Shown here in pieces: positions 1 to 13,239 of a DNA stretch of 64,000 nucleotides. The number at the start of each line of letters is the position of its first letter. Positions within the stretch are counted from its first letter, which is position 1. The translations under genes were made by a program, and so were the position numbers. Location of the stretch: NCBI GenBank assembly GCA_963573385.1, contig CAUYLG010017828.1, forward strand, positions 1 to 64,000. The letters run 5' to 3'. Origin of the DNA: Cacajao melanocephalus. Its lineage: Eukaryota; Chordata; Mammalia; Primates; Pitheciidae. The notes beneath the pieces are model-generated. The model did no database searches, had not been told where the DNA came from, and saw nothing but the letters and a program-made list of their open reading frames with translations.

Positions 1-430
1 TTCTCTATATATATATCTATATATACAGAGAGAGAGAGAGAAAGAGAGTATACATATATATATAGAAAGAGTATACATATAGAGAGAGTATACATATAAA
101 TGTATATATATATATACATGTATTATATGTACATATATAGAGAGTGTACATATATATGTACATATATTATAGGTACATACATATATAGAGTATACATGTA
201 CATATATATACATATACATATATATACATATACATGTATACATATATACATATACATATATACATATACATGTATACATATACATATATACATGTATACA
301 TATATATGTATATGTATACATATATACATGTATACATATATACATATACATATATATACATATATACACATATGTATATATATACATATACATATGTATA
401 TATATATATGTACACACACACACACACACA
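1..430. repeat. TATACA/TA/CA compound simple repeat
   Basis: The block is built almost wholly from TA, TATACA, ACATATA and (CA)n units, with a short GA-rich patch near base 30-50 and a clean (CA)n run at about 413-430. Many units are locally self-complementary, so both strands read as similar Tyr/Ile/His/Met strings. The open frames of 100-130 codons here are a by-product of the lack of stop codons in this period and are not genes. The block begins before the window. Such tracts are usually length-polymorphic. Confidence 0.95.
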
Positions 431-545
431 ACACATACATACACATATACACACTGAGCTGGCCCTTACCCTTGTGTATGTTATAGTCAAAACACAAAAT
501 TCCCACGCTGAGTTTAAAATTACAAATAAAAAGTTATAAAAGTTA

Positions 546-899
<354 letters not shown>

Positions 900-959
900 A
901 AAAAGTTTCAAAAATTCAAATAAATTTACTTTTTGGTTGACTGGGAAAAGATGAAATTA

Positions 960-1060
960 AATGAATACTTTATGTCAGATAATCTGCCAGGCACTGGGGA
1001 TACAAAGAGGAAATAAGCAGTCTACAAATTCTTAGAACTTCATAATTGATTTTGTTATTA
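960..1060 (-). repeat. L2/MIR 3'-end-like fragment
   Basis: The stretch around 'ccaggcactggggatacaaa' is typical of the reverse complement of L2 3' ends. The match is short and decayed, so the exact family is uncertain. Confidence 0.5.
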
Positions 1061-1137
1061 GTCATTATTTAGTAACGTAACAAAATTTACTGATATTAAA
1101 TTCTTGTCCACTCGTTTTATATATTGTCTTCTGTTTA

Positions 1138-1350
1138 TGGAACACTTAACTATGTTCCAGGCACTCTGCTGGGTCTTTTATATGCATTATGTTATTGATT
1201 GGATACACCATACAACCTACCCATCAGTTATCGAGCATTTATGTACCTGTCACTGTGCAAGCATTTAATCTTACAAATAAGGAGCCTAAGCCTTGCAGAG
1301 CTGGCCGAGCTGAGATTCAAGCTTGAAGCAGGTGGGTCTGCATCCTACTC
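1138..1350 (-). repeat. MIR SINE, antisense
   Basis: The reverse complement carries the MIR core in order: a 'gttccaggcactctgctggg' segment, a degenerate middle, then 'aaggagcctaagccttgcagagctggcc', which corresponds to the 'gaaactgaggcacagag' region. The part from 1200 to 1300 is diverged. The copy is old and probably functionless. Confidence 0.75.
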
Positions 1351-1411
1351 AAAAAGATTTTTTAGCAATTGTGCTTTATGATAAAACTGCCATCTACAAT
1401 GTAAACATACA

Positions 1412-1478
1412 TAGAAGCAAACAGCTGTGCATTCAATTTTATTCTTTATTCCTTTACGTAAAATCTGGATCCCAAAAG
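1412..1478 (+). repeat. 67-bp dispersed direct repeat, copy 1
   Basis: This copy begins TAGAAGCAAACAGCTGTGCA and ends GGATCCCAAAAG. It matches 2535-2601 at 62 of 67 positions with no gaps, and similarity stops abruptly on both sides. I do not recognise the sequence as part of a known interspersed repeat. Confidence 0.9.
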
Positions 1479-1544
1479 GTCATCAGACTATTAAAAATTC
1501 ACCAGATTGAAAAAGAGGCAATGGAAGATTTAAGTGATGCCTAA

Positions 1545-2534
1545 CTCTGGAATAATTAGTCATCATTTTGAGTAACATATATAATATCTATTATGATAGC
1601 TTTTTAAAAAACCTCTACTCATGTCAACTAATACAGCTATTGCCATAAACTTGGATCAAGTTTATAATCAAGTTTTAAATATTTAAGTCCTTAAATTTAG
1701 ATTTGAAATTAGTGTATTTTCTACAATCAAGTGTCCTGTGTAAAGGTGGCCATATTGTGCTGGTGGCATTGAAAATTGGTAGCTTGAAGAATGTCTACTT
1801 TCGGTACGTTTTGTGGATGTCCTCTTCTTGGTTTTTTAAATTTTTTTTTTTTTTTAAGGTTCTGGGCTTCTACTGACTATAGTTTTCCATTTAAAAGACC
1901 AAAAAAGAACTAGTACCTAAATTTTGCTATAAAAGACATTTCACCTGCTTTAGTATTACCTCATTGCCATCTGACCGTATCCCTGCCCTCCTGATTTCTG
2001 TGGCTGTAGTAGAAATCTTGTGTAGTTTTTGAAGGGCAGAGAACAGACCTGTTTGTAGTTATGATTCAGTGGCATAAACTGACCTCAGGATATACCAGCT
2101 TATTTTATATGTGACTTAATTTTCTTACTGTAGTAAATTTGGTGTGATTTTAATTTGTTCATTCTTTGTATATGTATACTTTAAGTATACATATTTTGTA
2201 TATGTATATTTTAACTTGTACGTGATCAGACATCTCTATCATCATCTCTGAGTTTAAATTAGAATTGTTTAACTCCTGAATAATTCAGCCAGTGTTTTGC
2301 AACTTGGAACATAGGACCAGACAAGTTACTGAATCTAACATTTCAAATATTTTCTAATGTGCTTTTAACTTTTGCTGGGCACAAATGGGAATTCTCAGCC
2401 TCTGTCACAAAAAAAAAAAAAAAGGGTTTGTTATTGTTTGGTAAGACAGATTAAAACACAGCTGGGAATGAAGTAGTTAGCCCAGTCTCAAAGACGTTAG
2501 CCTCCCTCTGTTTATTTCCTCCTGTTTGTATTCC
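1545..2534. other. no gene seen; AT-rich sequence with A and T runs
   Basis: I see no repeat family or exon-like structure. There is a poly-T run at about 1843-1857, a poly-A run at about 2409-2423, and an inverted repeat at 2170-2194 in which ATATGTATACT is followed, after a TTA loop, by its exact complement. Confidence 0.6.
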
Positions 2535-2601
2535 TAGAAGCAAACAGCTGTGCATTCCGTTTTATTTTTTATTCTTTTACTTAAAATCTGGATCCCAAAA
2601 G
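2535..2601 (+). repeat. 67-bp dispersed direct repeat, copy 2
   Basis: This is the partner of 1412-1478, on the same strand with 1123 bp between starts. The five differences are substitutions at positions 24 and 25, two C/T changes in the T-rich middle, and one G/T change in the ACGTA/ACTTA stretch. Confidence 0.9.
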
Positions 2602-3590
2602 AAGTAAATTGGGCACTTAGGTTTAGAAAAGTTGCCATATCTGTAATTTTTACTGCCCTTTTCAGTTGAAACAATGATGTATTCATAATCTTAAATTTTT
2701 TTTTAGTTACCCAGAATCTCACCATCAAGCATTTTTATATAGTTTACCCGTAATATAGATACCATTCAATAGTCTGCTTTTCTCAGTAGATTGCTATAAC
2801 ATTTTCTTACATATCTACAGATTCATAATTTTAACCTCTGCTGTTCTGTTATTCTGTTCATTGTGTTATTAAACGTTTCATTTAAAATTATGTACAGTTC
2901 CAGAATAATATTACTTTCAGTGATGAATAACATACATTTTAAACTTTACTTTAAAGTGGCTTTTCTAGACTGATTAAATGTTTAAATTCTCTTAAAGCCA
3001 TTTACGTCATACAAATTAGCATAGGTCTGCAGGTTTCAGTTCAAAGGATGTCAGGTATAGGTAAATAAAAACTTTAATTTGAACAATTGAGATAAATAGT
3101 CAAAGTATTTGAAGCCCTTCTTAAAGATAGGCAAGGCCTTTAAGAGTGCATCAGAGACCCCAGTGAATTCATTTTTTATGTATATACAGGAATGCATGGT
3201 CATACATAATAATTTATGTATAATTGGCAATAGTAAGCTGTTTATTATAGTAAGTTGATGTGGGTCCTTCAGATGATAATTTGTGCATGGTGGAATTAAG
3301 ATGATCCTGTGGTAGAGCACAGTTGGCTGCTGTGATTTGTTTGCTGATGGGCCCCCACATAGCTCTCGTTTTAGTTAACATTGTTATTTGTTTGGCATTC
3401 ATGGACTTACTTTTATACTGTTAAATCTATTTTTTAGTATGTATTAAGTAAATAACTTTTTATATTTTAGTTTTTTCTTTTCTCTTAAAATTATTTATTA
3501 TGACATGTAGTCATAGAATTCTAGTGTTCTTATTTTTAAGATAAAGTTCATGTTATTGAACACTGACAGTCATCTCATCCCATTCCTATC
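2602..3590. other. no gene seen
   Basis: AT-rich sequence in which I recognise no repeat. An antisense open frame of about 90 codons (3051-3320) overlaps another (3214-3402). Neither resembles a known protein. Confidence 0.55.
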
Positions 3591-3597
3591 ATTATTT

Positions 3598-3633
3598 TCA
3601 TCATCATTATCATCGTCATCATCATCATCATCT
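3598..3633. repeat. (CAT)n microsatellite
   Basis: Imperfect CAT trinucleotide repeat with one CGT interruption. It lies in otherwise AT-rich non-coding sequence. Confidence 0.9.
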
Positions 3634-3769
3634 GCCTTATAGTATGAAATTATACCTTGGGTCATAAATTACTCCTTTCATTCTTTTTAAACCAAAAACT
3701 TTTTAACTTTAAGTTGTTTTATTGTAACCAAATGGGACATAACGACAATAATACTATGTGAACAAATAC

Positions 3770-4080
3770 ATACTTTTTCTGAATATAAAGGAATATATGC
3801 TCCTATCGGGAAATGTAGAATATCACACCAAAAATATTAATACCTGTACTGTGCCACTGTATATGCAAACTATTGACATGTATTTTTTCAGTTTCCTTCG
3901 TATACATTTATATAATAAGAGAATTGGGATTATAGTACACATACTCATAACTTGATTCACTTAATGTATCTTGAGTATTTCCTGATAAATATTCATGTAC
4001 ATCTTTTTAGTAATTATTAGAAAAACTGTATATACCAATGGTAAATCCCCGTGCCTTTTCAGTCTTCTTTTGTCAACTGC
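3770..4080 (-). repeat. possible old L1 3' region, antisense
   Basis: The order of phrases such as 'cttgattcacttaatgtatc' and 'gagtatttcctgataaatattc' resembles the antisense 3' part of old L1 elements, like the better match at 13.25 kb. Divergence is high and the assignment is tentative. Confidence 0.4.
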
Positions 4081-4469
4081 TGATGAAACTTTTTTATATA
4101 ATAACTATGCTATGTCAGTTCATAAGTTTTAGATTTTTGGCATTTTAATATTAAACTTTGTGGGGGGTGTAGAAGCTTATAATCTCAATGTTATTCTAAG
4201 AATTTTTGCTACTCAAGAATTTTATGGATAAATACTGAAATAGAATCAATAATAATAGTATTAGTAATAGTAAAAGCGCACATTTATAAAACAAGGGAGT
4301 AAGGTTTTGTTTTCATTTAAATCAAAGGATTTATTATAGAAACACTCATCTTTTAGTCTTTTATTGAAATGTCCAGCACTGTTTTGTTTTTTAAATCTAT
4401 TTGACTTTTTAAAAGTTCATGTTCCTTAGTAGAGCTATATTAATATTTTAAGTTAGAAATATTCAGATC

Positions 4470-4519
4470 ATTCTCTGAATAAAGGGATTAGGACAATTCT
4501 CTGAAGAAAGGGAATAGGA
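4470..4519. repeat. 26-bp-period tandem duplication
   Basis: Two copies of ATTCTCTGAATAAAGGGATTAGGA-like sequence lie at 4470-4493 and 4496-4519 with two differences. This is a local duplication in otherwise unassigned sequence. Confidence 0.85.
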
Positions 4520-4794
4520 AAACCACATATTTTTATGTTTTTTCCCCCACTCTTTACTTCCATTATTTTAAAGGAAGAGAAAATGAAATGTGCTAGTTGC
4601 CCTCACTTGTGCTCTCAAGTGCTTGTTCTCCCTTCCCCCCCATAGTTTATTTGATTAATCATTGGCTCTTCACTGGAAAAACACTTCAGTGAATGTCATG
4701 CAACTTCCATCTGAATTGGACAAAATATGTTCTCCAAAAATATTGATACCTAATTTATAAGAAAACCTTTTGGCTGTTAAGAACTAACAGATTT

Positions 4795-4962
4795 ATGAGA
4801 TAACTGCTTATTAAAACACAGAATCAACACCCTGCTCCCAACCCCTCACCGTGTCTCCACCCCTCATGTTTGTGGGCATCCCAGCAGAATTCCATTATAA
4901 TTTACAGCTTCTCAGGTGATCCCAGTGTGCAGCCAACCAAGGGTGTGAAACATCGTTTTAAA
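4795..4962 (-). mobile_element. MER5A-like hAT-Charlie remnant
   Basis: The right end, 'cagcttctcaggtgat' then 'gcagccaaccaagggtgtgaaaca', follows the antisense end of MER5A (pattern ...CAGGTGATTCTGATGC...TTTGAGAACCACTG). The left part has the 'cagaatcaacacc' and C-rich centre expected of that family. It is non-autonomous and has no coding capacity. Confidence 0.6.
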
Positions 4963-4964
4963 CT

Positions 4965-5690
4965 GATTTAATGATAAAATTTTGCTCAAAGTAAAAACCA
5001 AACTTTTATAGATTTAAAACAAGACTTTCACTTTCTAAAGTTTGGCCATTCTTGCTCTCTTGGATTAGCAGATATTGAGATACTGATCGATTGAGAAGAT
5101 ACTCGTGAAACCATTTCTAGGAGCAAAAACTTTTTGGCATTGACAGAAGAGGATTTACGATAACCTATGTGTTTTGGGAAATTAACCAAGATTGAGTATG
5201 TGGATGCCAACTTACAGACAGAACTATTCTTTCCTTCGGGGGAAAGAAGTATAATCTTGATTATAGTCAAATTAGGTGTTTCTTTTTAAAGCAGGTATCT
5301 GCAATAACTGTAATTTGATATGAAATATCTAAATTCTTTTGGTGACAAATCAGAGGTACTGCTAATACATCGTGGCTTGTTGTATATATCTGGAGTGGAA
5401 GGAAATGCTAAAATTTAATTAGGGAATAGTGAAGATAAAGGAAAATTTATTTTCTACCCAACTTAGTGGATTTTCTGAATTCATCTCTAGACCCCTTGAT
5501 TCCTTTGGATTTCATTGTGTATGTTAGGGGCTGTCTTCATCTAAAACTTGTTTATTTCAGCGTGTAGAAGAGATGACATTGAAATAATATGCCTTCCCCA
5601 ATAAAATATACATGTAAACATAGAAGGCAGGCAAAGATTGTCATATGTATTAAATTATTAAGAATTTTTAGGGTTCAGTCAGAAGCTGTT
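4965..5690. other. no gene seen
   Basis: Unassigned AT-rich sequence. An antisense frame of 80 codons (5028-5270) has no recognisable motif. Confidence 0.55.
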
Positions 5691-5697
5691 TTGCACA

Positions 5698-5790
5698 TTG
5701 ACAAATATTTATTGAGTGCTTTCTATGCTAGGTACTGATCTAGCTTATTTTACATACATTATCTAATTTTAGGTATTCTCTATTTTATGG
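5698..5790 (-). repeat. MIR/L2-type fragment, antisense
   Basis: 'atttattgagtgctttctat' followed by a degenerate 'gctaggtactgatctagc' and 'catacattatctaattttag' is the antisense 3' end shared by MIR and L2. Confidence 0.7.
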
Positions 5791-6004
5791 GTTGCATTTA
5801 CCTTCTGCCCTTTAAAAAAGACATGTGAAATGGTTGACAGATTAAAGCACGATGAAAATAAGATACGAATTAGCGGTAAGTTAGCCTTTAAAAAAAAAAA
5901 AAAAGGCAGAGAGCCTGTTGTCCAATACAGGGACAGGCCATCTTTCTTTTTAATGAACTTCAGCAACTTTACTGAACAAAGATAACCTAATGAACATTAA
6001 ATTG

Positions 6005-6125
6005 ACATAGAACAAGTCATTTAATCTCCCTGCCTCTCAGTTTCCTCATAGACTCTGGCAGCTCAGTGCCCTGTCTACCTCAGAGAATTGTTGTCAGGAC
6101 TGATGAGACAATGAAAGTAAAATCT
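6005..6125 (+). repeat. MIR, sense
   Basis: 'caagtcatttaatctccctg' followed by 'cctctcagtttcctcat' and 'cctacctcagagaattgttgtcagga'-type sequence matches the sense MIR core. Confidence 0.8.
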
Positions 6126-6277
6126 AAAGTGGTATAATTGTGGGTGGTGATGGTGGTGGTAGAAATAACTCATAATATTTAAAGCGTGTGAGGTGTGGCT
6201 AACAACGACTAAATCTAATAATTTTATAATAGGCTGGAGCTCTATAGACTAATCTAGTGTCTTTATTTTATGCAGAG

Positions 6278-6545
6278 AAAAAATACCTAATATTTATTTG
6301 GTGCCTTGTGTCAAGAAACATTGCTGGCTCTTTCTGTATATTGTCTCCTTTAATACTTGAAGGATATATTGTCTCCTTTAATACTTTTAAATCATTTGAC
6401 AAAGGTAGGTATTGTAAATTCTCCCTGCCCCCTTTTAAGCAGATGAGAAACCTAAGACACAAAAAAGTAGCTAGTTCAACATCATGGCTAGTTAACCATG
6501 ATCCAGAATTTGAATCCGCTTTCATTTGACCTTTTCTGCCATACT
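6278..6545 (-). repeat. MIR, antisense, with internal 22-bp duplication
   Basis: The antisense MIR order is complete: size-class start, 'tgtctcctttaatactt', the 'gatgagaaacctaagacaca' block, and the 'gatccagaatttgaatcc' block. TATATTGTCTCCTTTAATAC is present twice, at 6337-6358 and 6365-6386, a perfect 22-bp repeat with 28-bp period that the MIR consensus lacks. Confidence 0.8.
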
Positions 6546-7523
<978 letters not shown>

Positions 7524-7559
7524 TAATAGCCAGATTCATTGACTCCCTTTGAATGTAGC

Positions 7560-7905
7560 TATTATATTAATCTTTCTTTCCTGGCACCATTGCCCACCCT
7601 TTAAAATACGCTTCTTTACCTGGCTCAGCACTGCTCTCAGTGGAATCTCTCTGTGCTTCTCTGAGGTCAACTCAGTCTTGTCCCTTGGCTCATCTTCTAC
7701 GTTAGATGCTGGCGGCCTTGCTTGCTTATGTCTTTCATGTGTGCTTATTCTTGATAACTGTTCTCCCTGAGTGGCCTTGTTCTCTCAATATATATTATCC
7801 ACAGTCACGGTTGAAACCTCCTAAAGTTTTATCTCCGGCTGTCTTCTTTTCCCAGCTTCAAACTCATTTTTCCATTTCTACCTGTAGATGTCACAGACTT
7901 CTGTC
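7560..7905 (+). repeat. decayed L2 coding-region remnant, sense
   Basis: The C/T-rich run, especially 'cccagcttcaaactca' followed by 'ctacctgtagatgtc', resembles the part of L2 ORF2 just downstream of the reverse transcriptase core. It is heavily diverged and has no long frame. Confidence 0.5.
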
Positions 7906-8344
7906 AATTGAAAATATTCCAAAGTAAACACATTCTTTTCTCCCTGCCCTTTTTCCTCACCTCGACTCCTCCATTTTCCCTGTGTTTTCTCTTCAAAAGC
8001 AGCCAACCAACTAACCTCAACAAAGCTCAGCAAACCAACTGACCTCTCGAAAATAAAACAGCAACAGTGAAAATACCCTGCACTTTCATGAAGACCCCAG
8101 TCTTTGGGACACTCACCCAATCAAATTATTCAGAAAACCTTAAGGGTTATAGTTTGGGAGCTGCTGAAAATTCCTTTTCTTGTTGGGGTAGAGATGATAG
8201 TCCCACCAGTAGATGTATTGCAGGTCTTCAGAGAAGTGCTATGTGATGTTTGGTTTCCCAATTTAGTAGTCTATAAATGGCTTTGTAAGAAACACACACT
8301 GTCTGTCTCATGATCACAGCACTATTTATGTCAAGCTTACACAC
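7906..8344. other. no gene seen
   Basis: Two short overlapping frames on opposite strands (7878-8120 minus, 8104-8313 plus) show no recognisable domain, no splice context I can defend and no repeat assignment. Confidence 0.5.
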
Positions 8345-8398
8345 ATGCATCACTGTGTCTGATACATGCCTGATGCTCAGTAAACATGTGTTATTTTA
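8345..8398 (+). repeat. MIR/L2 3'-end fragment, sense
   Basis: 'catgcctgatgctcagtaaa' with the following CATGTGTTATT fits the terminal 'tggcacatagtaggtgctcaataaatgtttgtt' pattern of MIR/L2. Confidence 0.55.
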
Positions 8399-8974
8399 TT
8401 TAGACTCCTAGGATATTTAGACACCTAGGATTTTTTCTTCAGTTTATGTATTACATTTTGGATCAAAAGTATCTTATTTCTGGATAGGAGCTTTTTATGT
8501 TATAGCATCCTGGACATCATTTTACAGGTTTTTAGAGAGTGTTTATTTAATCAGTTTTAAATTGGCAGTGATAAGATCTTTGACATTCGGAGGTGAGGTC
8601 TGAAGTACAGAAAAGAGTTAAACTAGAAACCTGTAATACCTGTTCAACCTGTGCTTAAAGCAAGACTGAGAAGTTTCTCTGTAGGATTCACTTTAGGGAA
8701 CTGCTTACACTTACTAGTTTGTACTATCATTTAGCCTCTAAAACCTCTGTATTTTGATCAAACTGTTCAAATGCACAGTTATACAATGGGCAGTTTTGAA
8801 GAAGGTTCGTAAAAGGGAAAGCCCAGTAAGTTCTCACTTAATGTTGTCAGTAGGGTCTTGGAAACTTCACCTTTAAGTAAAAGGACATTAAACAAGTCCT
8901 TGAACCTTGTTTTCCTCCTTGTCGTTTTGTTACAAGGTTGATGGAAAAAAAACATGGTTTCATTGTACTTCATT
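8399..8974. other. no gene seen
   Basis: Unassigned AT-rich sequence with no distinctive structure. Confidence 0.5.
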
Positions 8975-9105
8975 TCATTTTATAGATGGCAACTGAGGCA
9001 AAAAAAGAAGGCAGTAACTGCTCAAGGTCAGACAGGCAGTTAAGTGGTTGAGTTGGGATCTGGCTCCCAAGTCCCTGTTCTTCAGCTACATTATGCTGCC
9101 TCTCA
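8975..9105 (-). repeat. MIR, antisense
   Basis: 'agatggcaactgaggcaaaa', then 'gctcaaggtcagacaggcag' and 'gagttgggatctggctccca', follow the antisense MIR core closely. Confidence 0.88.
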
Positions 9106-10544
9106 TAATGTTCTTTTTTTCAATAAACTGTGTGTGGGCTTCTCAAATAGTAACAGTTCTTTATATAAAGGGAAAAAAAAGTCTTAAATTAGAGCAGGGT
9201 TGAAGAAAGTTCAACTTAAACTTAACACTTGACTGAATTTTATCAGGCTTATTCCTTATGGTATTGACCTCATCATGGTTCTAAATGTCTTGCATCTAAT
9301 GTTATATAACTAAATGGCAAAAGACAGCAGTGTTACCTCATTACCTCTGCTTTTGCCTCTTTATTATTATTATTATTTTTTGAGTGTCTGTTGCTGTCTT
9401 TTCCTGGGTGGGCCCTATGTGCCCATACTCATCTTTCACACATTATTGATGATCACACCTAAGTGATCTGCCACATCCCAAATTTGTCCTTTTATACCTT
9501 ACCTGACTAATGACTGATCCAGGAACTTTTCTCCCTGGCACCTATGCAAAGATGAGTGGCTGCCCCCTGTTGAGAAGTTCCAGATCATGATTTCTCTAGT
9601 CTCTGCAATTTACTAGTGAAGTATCAGTTTTCCATGTTTGTGACTATAATGATGTGGATAATGATAAACTGACCTTTAAAGAAAAAAACCCTATTTCACT
9701 TTTTCACCCTTCTCTTTGAAAGTTGTAATGACCGTGGCAACATAAATTTATTTTTTTTCCTAATTATGTGACTCATCTGAACTTTGATTTGTCAATCTTT
9801 GTGATTCCTGTTAATATGTAGTCTATCTTATAGTGTTTAAATTGAGTTATCAAATTTAAACCATTGGTCTTAAAACTCTTACATATTTCTGCTACCAAAA
9901 ACACAAAAAAATTAAAGTCACTAAGCATATATTCATCGAGACAGTTAGTAACTACTCCCTGTAGACTTAACACTTCATTAACAAACTAATACTCTTTACA
10001 CGCCCATGCCCCACCTTTTCCACCTCATTATTTACCCAGTGTATCTGTTTAGGATTGTTTCCCTTTTTGCAGTCCATACTTTCCATAGATCAGTAATGAA
10101 AGCAATCTCCAGGGTAGCCTTGGAGCAGTAGTCTGATCTCAGATTGTTCTGGGAGCTAAGAAGAATCGAGCCAGAGAGCTAAAAAGAATGTCAGTTTCAA
10201 AAGGAATACTGAACATAGCCTACTTATAGGATATATAAAAGTGGCATCAGAAGCAATTGGTTATTTGAGTTAGGAACCTATGCAGAAAGAAGCCTTGATT
10301 TTATTTTAATGTTGGCATCATACTTGCTAACAACACTCTGCAAGTCTTCTGGGGCTTTTTTTTTTTTTTGCTTTGGAGACGTGATTGTGGGCAGAGCTGA
10401 GATAATTTTGTGTGTATGTGATTCTTAGTTATGCTGACAACTTTCAGGTTTTGAAATCCTATGTCTTACCTGCTGGTTTGATCTGTGTTATCCACGTTTT
10501 ATCATCTCATCTCTTTCATTAATTTCATTCACTCAGCCCAAAGA
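9106..10544. other. no gene seen; contains (TTA)n
   Basis: A (TTA)n run lies at 9358-9376 and a T12-13 run near 10,360. The rest, including a more GC-balanced patch at 9,390-9,600, is unassigned. Confidence 0.55.
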
Positions 10545-11110
10545 TGATTATTTGGCCTCTACTTTGTGCTAGATGGTATGTTCTTCACTGGGCTTTCGTG
10601 TGAACATAGACATGGTCATTGTACTTATGGAGTCTTCATTTTAGTGGGACAGGTAGTCGTTAAACGGTTGTCATATAAATAAATATAAAATTGCAACTAT
10701 GATAAGCTTGGTAAAGGAGAAGAATGAAGGGTCATAAGATGTCTGCAGCAAGTTGACTATGCTGAGATCCAAAGGATAAATAGGAATTATGCAGGCAAAG
10801 AAGGGAAGATAGGTTACTCTAAACATACAATAGTTTGCCAAAATTCTCTGGATGGAGGAAGCATGGTGGGCTTTAGAAACGCAAATGTGTGTCTGCAGTG
10901 CATGGGACTGAGAAGTCTGGGCAGGTTGAGGCAAGTGGTACCAGGTCATACCAAGCAGGATCATGAAGGCCCTGTTAAAGATTTTTTTAATGTTTATCGT
11001 AAGAGCAGAAGGATGCCCAGGATCATACGTCTGTTTTGGAAAGCTCATCCTGTGAGAAGAAATTAGAAGCCGGAAAGGATATAGGAAAGTCAGTTAGGAG
11101 ACTCTTACAA
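10545..11110 (-). repeat. L2 3' portion, antisense
   Basis: The order matches the antisense L2 3' half: the size-class start near 10,560, 'tatggagtcttcattttagt' with a run of AAATA, then 'gatcatgaaggccctgttaa' and 'gtcagttaggagactcttac'. Frames of 125 codons (minus) and 67 codons (plus) here are accidental. Confidence 0.7.
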
Positions 11111-11590
11111 ATATCATTTAAATCAATGTTCAGTTAGAAATTGGTGCTCAGATTCATCATCTTTGTGCTTTGTGTTTGGGTTTTGTATAGTAGAAGCTCA
11201 TCTTTCCATTTGCCTTGCAAAGAACCATGAAGTCTATTTGAAAGTAAGTAAAGGTGAAAGTTACTTGAGATCCCTAGCTATCTAGCCTCCTGGTCTCAGA
11301 TGGTCAACTGTCATTCTTAAAGAACAAGCTCAGGTGAGTTGAGGTTACAAGTGCCATCTTGGTTTCTGATTATTTTGGGAGTTTTCTCTTCAGTTACATA
11401 CAGTGGTAGTGGTGGCAGCAGCAACAACTGCAGAAGTGGTAATTGTAGTGATAGTAGCAGATGTACACTTATTGTCAGACACCATCCTGAGTACTGTACA
11501 TACCTACATTCATTTATTTCTCTTTTTTTAATATACATTCATTTATTTCTCATATGGTCTTATGATGTGTTGCCTAGAAAGATTTATGAA
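11111..11590. other. no gene seen; GTR/GCA-rich patch
   Basis: Unassigned apart from 11,400-11,460, a degenerate GTG/GCA/GTA trinucleotide-rich patch. Its two complementary frames read as Ser/Gly-rich and Leu-rich, a repeat artefact. Confidence 0.5.
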
Positions 11591-11597
11591 ATTGCAT

Positions 11598-12350
<753 letters not shown>

Positions 12351-12351
12351 G

Positions 12352-12800
12352 CTTACCCACCAGAATGGCTACAATGAAAAAGATTGAAGATACAAACTGT
12401 TAACAAGGATGTAGAGCAACTAGAACTCTCATACACTGCTAGTAGAAGTGTAAATTGGTGCTAGCATTTTGATATTAGCAAATTGGTACTAGCATACTGT
12501 TGGGTAGTATCTCCTAAAACTGAACATATATGTATATATATATCCTATGACCCAATAATTCCTCTTTCAAGTAAGTACCTAACAGAAATATATATATTTA
12601 CCAGAAGACATGTACAAGACTGTTCATGGGAGCTGTATTAATAATAGGAAAACAACTGGAAATTACCCAAATGCCTGTAAGTAGTAGATAAATAAATTGT
12701 AGCATACTCACATAATGAAATACTTTTTAACAGCGAGAATGAACAATCTACAACTGCATTTAACAGTATGGTTAAATATCATAAATAGGTTTTGATGCAT
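12352..12800 (+). mobile_element. old L1 (L1M class) ORF2 end/3' UTR, sense
   Basis: The series 'gtagagcaactagaactctc', 'cctatgacccaataattcct', 'agaagacatgtacaagactg' and 'taaataaattgtagcatact' follows the end of L1 ORF2. AAATTGGTGCTAGCA-like sequence is repeated at 12,452 and 12,480 with one difference, a small local duplication. No intact frame remains. Confidence 0.85.
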
Positions 12801-12884
12801 GTATCTTCATACCTTTTAAGATATTTTGATACACTTACAGATTTCTTTAAAAGGTAAAACTGCTGGTATCCTACTATATTATAT

Positions 12885-13228
12885 TAGTTAGGGTAGGCCA
12901 AGCTACTGAATATAAGCCCAAAATGTAATCGCAGAAGGACAACAGAAATTTATTTTTCACTCATGTAACAGTCTAGGATAGATATTCCAGGCTGGTGCTG
13001 GATTGGAGAGCTGTTTCTATTCTATGCAGTCTTTCAGGAACTGGGGGCATTATGTCCCTTAGCAACCTTCAAAATGTAACTCCAAGGCCATACTTTCTGC
13101 TCATATTCTATTGCAAAGAACATAATCACATGGCCACATCATACTGTGTGGCTATGTGAGGGGAGGGTTTGGGGTAGAAATACAGTCTACTTGTGTGCTC
13201 AGGAAGAACATACTTTGGTAGGCAGTAG
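12885..13228 (-). repeat. LTR-like or other old interspersed repeat, family unresolved
   Basis: It opens with an 'attagttagggtaggccaag' and 'gaaatttatttttcactcat' pattern and contains 'cataatcacatggccacat', an arrangement typical of old antisense LTRs. I cannot assign a family with confidence. Confidence 0.4.
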
Positions 13229-13239
13229 TCTTTGGCATG

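Noticed and set aside
2170..2194. 11-bp inverted repeat as a functional hairpin
   Set aside because: It is made of TA-rich (GTATATGTATA) units that form such symmetry readily by chance.
10671..11048. 125-codon minus-strand frame as a possible gene
   Set aside because: It lies in antisense L2 sequence, with no known domain in the reading.
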